DNA from: Streptomyces griseochromogenes
GTDB lineage: Bacteria; Actinomycetota; Actinomycetes; Streptomycetales; Streptomycetaceae
NCBI RefSeq assembly: GCF_001542625.1
Contig: NZ_CP016279.1
Span: 4,712,001-4,776,000, forward strand
Length of the DNA: 64,000 bases
Reading direction: 5' to 3'
Below the pieces are notes generated by a model. That model searched no databases, was not told where the DNA came from, and saw only the letters and a program-made list of their open reading frames with translations. This document shows, piece by piece, positions 62,247 through 64,000 of the stretch (the stretch's first letter is position 1; the number at the start of each line of letters is the position of its first letter). The position numbers and the translations under genes are program-made.

Positions 62247-62666
62247 ATGGTCTCGAAGCGGCGCTCCCTGCGCATAGCCGTTGTCGGCGCCCTCGGCGCG
62301 GCCTCCCTCGCCCTCGCGGGCACCGCGATGGCGGCCACCCCTGCCCCACACGCCGCCTCTCCCGTCGCCGCCGCGCACAAGGCTCAGGCCGCCAAGGCCG
62401 GCATCACCGCCAAGCCGTCGGCTTCCTCGGTCCGCGCCTGGCAGCTGTTCCGGGTCACGGGCCAGACCACCGGCCTCACGGCGGGCAGCAAGGTGACCCT
62501 GCAGCAGAAGCAGCACGGCAAGTGGGTCACCCTGCCCGCGTCCGCGCCCATCGCCCGGAACGGCTCCTACTCGCTGGGCGTCAAGCTCGGACTGAAGGGC
62601 AAGAACGACCTGCGCGTCGTCAACGGCAACACGGCGTCACAGGTCTTCAACGTGACGGTCCGCTGA
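62247..62666 (+). CDS. Small secreted protein of unknown function
   Basis: The 139-residue product begins MVSKRRSLRIAVVGALGAAS, a signal peptide, with cleavage near GTAMAA-T, followed by an Ala-rich linker and a compact beta-type domain (AWQLFRVTGQTTGLTAGSKV, LQQKQHGKWVTLPASAPIA, GSYSLGVKLGLKGKNDLRVV, ASQVFNVTVR). The pattern resembles a small Ig-like or calcium-free surface domain. ATG 62247 follows AAGGGA; the GTG before it is less likely. A strong hairpin follows the stop. Function unknown. Confidence 0.75.
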   Translation: MVSKRRSLRIAVVGALGAASLALAGTAMAATPAPHAASPVAAAHKAQAAKAGITAKPSASSVRAWQLFRVTGQTTGLTAGSKVTLQQKQHGKWVTLPASAPIARNGSYSLGVKLGLKGKNDLRVVNGNTASQVFNVTVR

Positions 62667-62694
62667 GCCGCCCCGCCACACGGCCCATGGCCAC

Positions 62695-62737
62695 GCCGCT
62701 GGGGCAGCTCTGCTTCACGCAGCTCTGCCCCAGCGGC
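62695..62737. terminator. Strong hairpin terminator after the small secreted protein gene
   Basis: GCCGCTGGGGCAG and CTGCCCCAGCGGC form a 13-base perfect stem, with partial pairing continuing inward (CTCTGC/GCAGCT). It lies 29 bases after the stop of the secreted-protein gene. Confidence 0.7.
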
Positions 62738-63065
62738 TCGACCAACGCCTCGATCGCTGCCTGGAGATGCCTGTTCTGCCCTGGCCACGCGGCGTGGAAC
62801 CAGCCAGCTCTTGGCGGTAGCCGCGGCCGTCCAACCAGACTTCGATGACAGTGCGGGTGCTGAGTGCCGCGGCGGCGGCCGGAGCCCACCGCCCCGGGGG
62901 GAGTAGGGAATCGTAGAAGCCCGGGGAAGGCCGGCCCAGGTCGTCGGCAGGGTGACGCTGATCATCCACCGCCGTGAAGCCGAGGTCGGAGCGGATCTCG
63001 ACACTGACCTGTCCATGCGTGCCGTCACGACGGTGCAGTGCGTCCCACACGACTGTTCGCAGCAC
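62715..63065 (-). pseudogene. GyrB/ParE-like gene fragment
   Basis: The 116-residue reading begins MLRTVVWDALHRRDGTHGQV and continues VSVEIRSDLGFTAVDDQ, PGFYDSLLPPGRWAPAAAAA and LSTRTVIEVWLDGRGYRQEL, resembling part of orphan GyrB-type ATPases of Streptomyces. The last 28 residues are unrelated and run into the terminator hairpin, and the N-terminal ATP-binding start is not complete. The ribosome site is absent. Most likely a remnant rather than a gene. Confidence 0.4.
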
Positions 63066-63136
63066 CTGAGCGGGAAGCTCAGGGTTGACCTTGACACAGT
63101 GACAACGTCTTCACTGCGGCCGAGGAGGTGGTCCTG

Positions 63137-63808
63137 ATGACCGTGCCGAAAGAGGACACGAACACGATGCGAGCTCTCCAAGGGCTGGAGAACGACAGCT
63201 CGTCGGTCCGGCTGCAGGCAGCGCTGGCGGTTGGCACGACCCCGGACCCGGAGTTCATCGGCAAGCTCATCGAGCGATGCGCGGTCGAACCCGAGTTCTA
63301 TGTGCGCGATATGCTGACGTGGGCACTCACCCGGCACGCGGCATCGATGACGGTCCCGGTGCTTCTCGACGAAGTCCGCTCGGAGCGTGCGCAGGCACGG
63401 AGCCAGGCGTTGCACACGCTGTCCAAGATCGGGGATCGGCAAGCGTGGCCGGCGATGACACCGGCTTTGCTGTCCGACGTCGACGACGAGGTGGCTCGGA
63501 GCGCCTGGCGGGCAGCGGTCGTGCTCGTGCCCGAAGGTGAGGAGCACCAGTTGGCCGTAGTGTTGGCCACGCAGCTCGGGCGCGGCGAACGCGAGACGCA
63601 GCTGAGCCTCAGCAGGGCACTGATCGCGCTCGGGGAGGCGATGTTGCCGACACTGAGCACCTCGACGATGGATCTCGACCCTCGCGTGCGCGCGCACGCA
63701 ATCGCCACGGAACGGCTGTGGCGCGACCCGGATACCGGATTCGGGGTCGCGATTGAGGAGGCGAAGCGCATCGTGGCCCTCGGCGGGCCCGGCCAGGAGG
63801 GGCGGTAG
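63137..63808 (+). CDS. HEAT-repeat protein
   Basis: The 223-residue product consists of helical repeats of HEAT type: LQGLENDSSSVRLQAALAVG, FYVRDMLTWALTRHAASMTV, VRSERAQARSQALHTLSKIG, LLSDVDDEVARSAWRAAVVL and LDPRVRAHAIATERLW. ATG 63137 has GAGGAGG upstream; a GTG three codons earlier is possible. It ends four bases before the start of a MerR-type regulator gene, and the pairing of a HEAT-repeat protein with a MerR regulator recurs in actinobacteria as I recall. It probably serves as a protein-binding scaffold for that regulator's stress response. Confidence 0.8.
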   Translation: MTVPKEDTNTMRALQGLENDSSSVRLQAALAVGTTPDPEFIGKLIERCAVEPEFYVRDMLTWALTRHAASMTVPVLLDEVRSERAQARSQALHTLSKIGDRQAWPAMTPALLSDVDDEVARSAWRAAVVLVPEGEEHQLAVVLATQLGRGERETQLSLSRALIALGEAMLPTLSTSTMDLDPRVRAHAIATERLWRDPDTGFGVAIEEAKRIVALGGPGQEGR

Positions 63809-63811
63809 GCA

Positions 63812-64000
63812 GTGTTGATCGGTGATGTCGCGCGACGGTCCGGGGTCAGCGCCCGCATGCTCAGGCATTACGAATCGCTCGGCTTGGTGCGGCCAACGGG
63901 TCGCACCGACACCGGCTATCGCCAGTACTCCAGCGAGGACATCCGGCGAATCTTCCACATCGAGAGCCTGCGGTCGTTGGGGCTGTCCCTGCGTGATGTC
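63812..64000 (+). CDS. MerR-family regulator (N-terminal part, runs off window)
   Basis: Only the first 63 residues are in the window. They contain the MerR helix-turn-helix and wing: LIGDVARRSGVSARMLRHYE, SLGLVRPTGRTDTGYRQYSSE and DIRRIFHIESLRSLGLSLRDV. GTG 63812 follows AGGAGGGG nine bases upstream. Its start is three bases after the stop of the HEAT-repeat gene, so the two are one transcriptional unit. The ligand-sensing part is outside the window. Confidence 0.88.
   Translation, partial: MLIGDVARRSGVSARMLRHYESLGLVRPTGRTDTGYRQYSSEDIRRIFHIESLRSLGLSLRDV

Noticed and set aside
1..64000. CRISPR array
   Set aside because: No regularly spaced direct repeats were seen; the only repeats are the coding GDGR tail, IS copies and inverted repeats.

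Overview
The window looks like chromosome from a Streptomyces or close relative. G+C is very high throughout, third codon positions are almost always G or C, GTG starts are common, ATGA-type stop/start overlaps are frequent, and two genes carry a rare TTA (bldA-type) codon. Several pseudogenes, an insertion sequence and two biosynthetic clusters suggest an accessory or chromosome-arm region. All functions below are read from the sequence and from memory of protein families; no database search was run.

Layout. 1-10.5 kb: a partial trypsin-fold protein and two giant uncharacterised proteins on the minus strand, opposite a divergent zinc metallopeptidase gene and a peptidoglycan-binding-domain gene. 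11.5-23.0 kb: ten minus-strand genes in tight series that look like a cytosine-nucleoside antibiotic cluster of the blasticidin S/mildiomycin type: a CMP N-glycosidase (BlsM/MilB-like), a guanidino N-methyltransferase (BlsL-like), a caspase/CHAT-like protein, an MFS exporter, an ATP-grasp ligase, a DegT aminotransferase, a KamA-family 2,3-aminomutase (BlsG-like), a GT-B-like protein, a radical SAM enzyme (BlsE/MilG-like) and a cytosylglucuronate synthase-like glycosyltransferase. The inferred route is CMP to cytosine, cytosylglucuronate, decarboxylated amino-sugar nucleoside, coupling to a beta-amino acid such as beta-arginine, then N-methylation and export.

23.6-32.4 kb: a decayed glyoxalase-like gene, a RidA protein, a carboxylesterase, a methyltransferase, a frameshifted toxin-like relic, a Pycsar-effector-like membrane protein, and a GntR-CrtC-like-GMC oxidoreductase operon with a palindromic operator. 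32.5-37.4 kb: a small class IV lanthipeptide locus (36-residue precursor, LanL synthetase, radical SAM protein) with a divergent IclR regulator and a perfect palindrome between them. 37.5-43.4 kb: a PPOX-family protein, small proteins, two alpha/beta hydrolases, and a pair of overlapping genes that share an amyloid-like FHGP-AVQ motif.

43.6-49.1 kb: an IS630-type element at the right end and an internally deleted inverted copy at the left end bracket a two-component system and an ABC exporter, like a composite transposon. The right copy has removed the 5' end of an AraC-type regulator gene. 50-54 kb: decayed hydrolase and oxidoreductase genes, a DUF574-type methyltransferase, a transglycosylase and an odd tRNA-Ser-like gene. 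54-64 kb: a secreted protein, three SDR proteins (one without the catalytic Tyr/Lys), an AfsR/BTAD-type regulator, a degraded luciferase-like gene, a small secreted protein, a GyrB-like fragment, a HEAT-repeat protein and the start of a MerR regulator.
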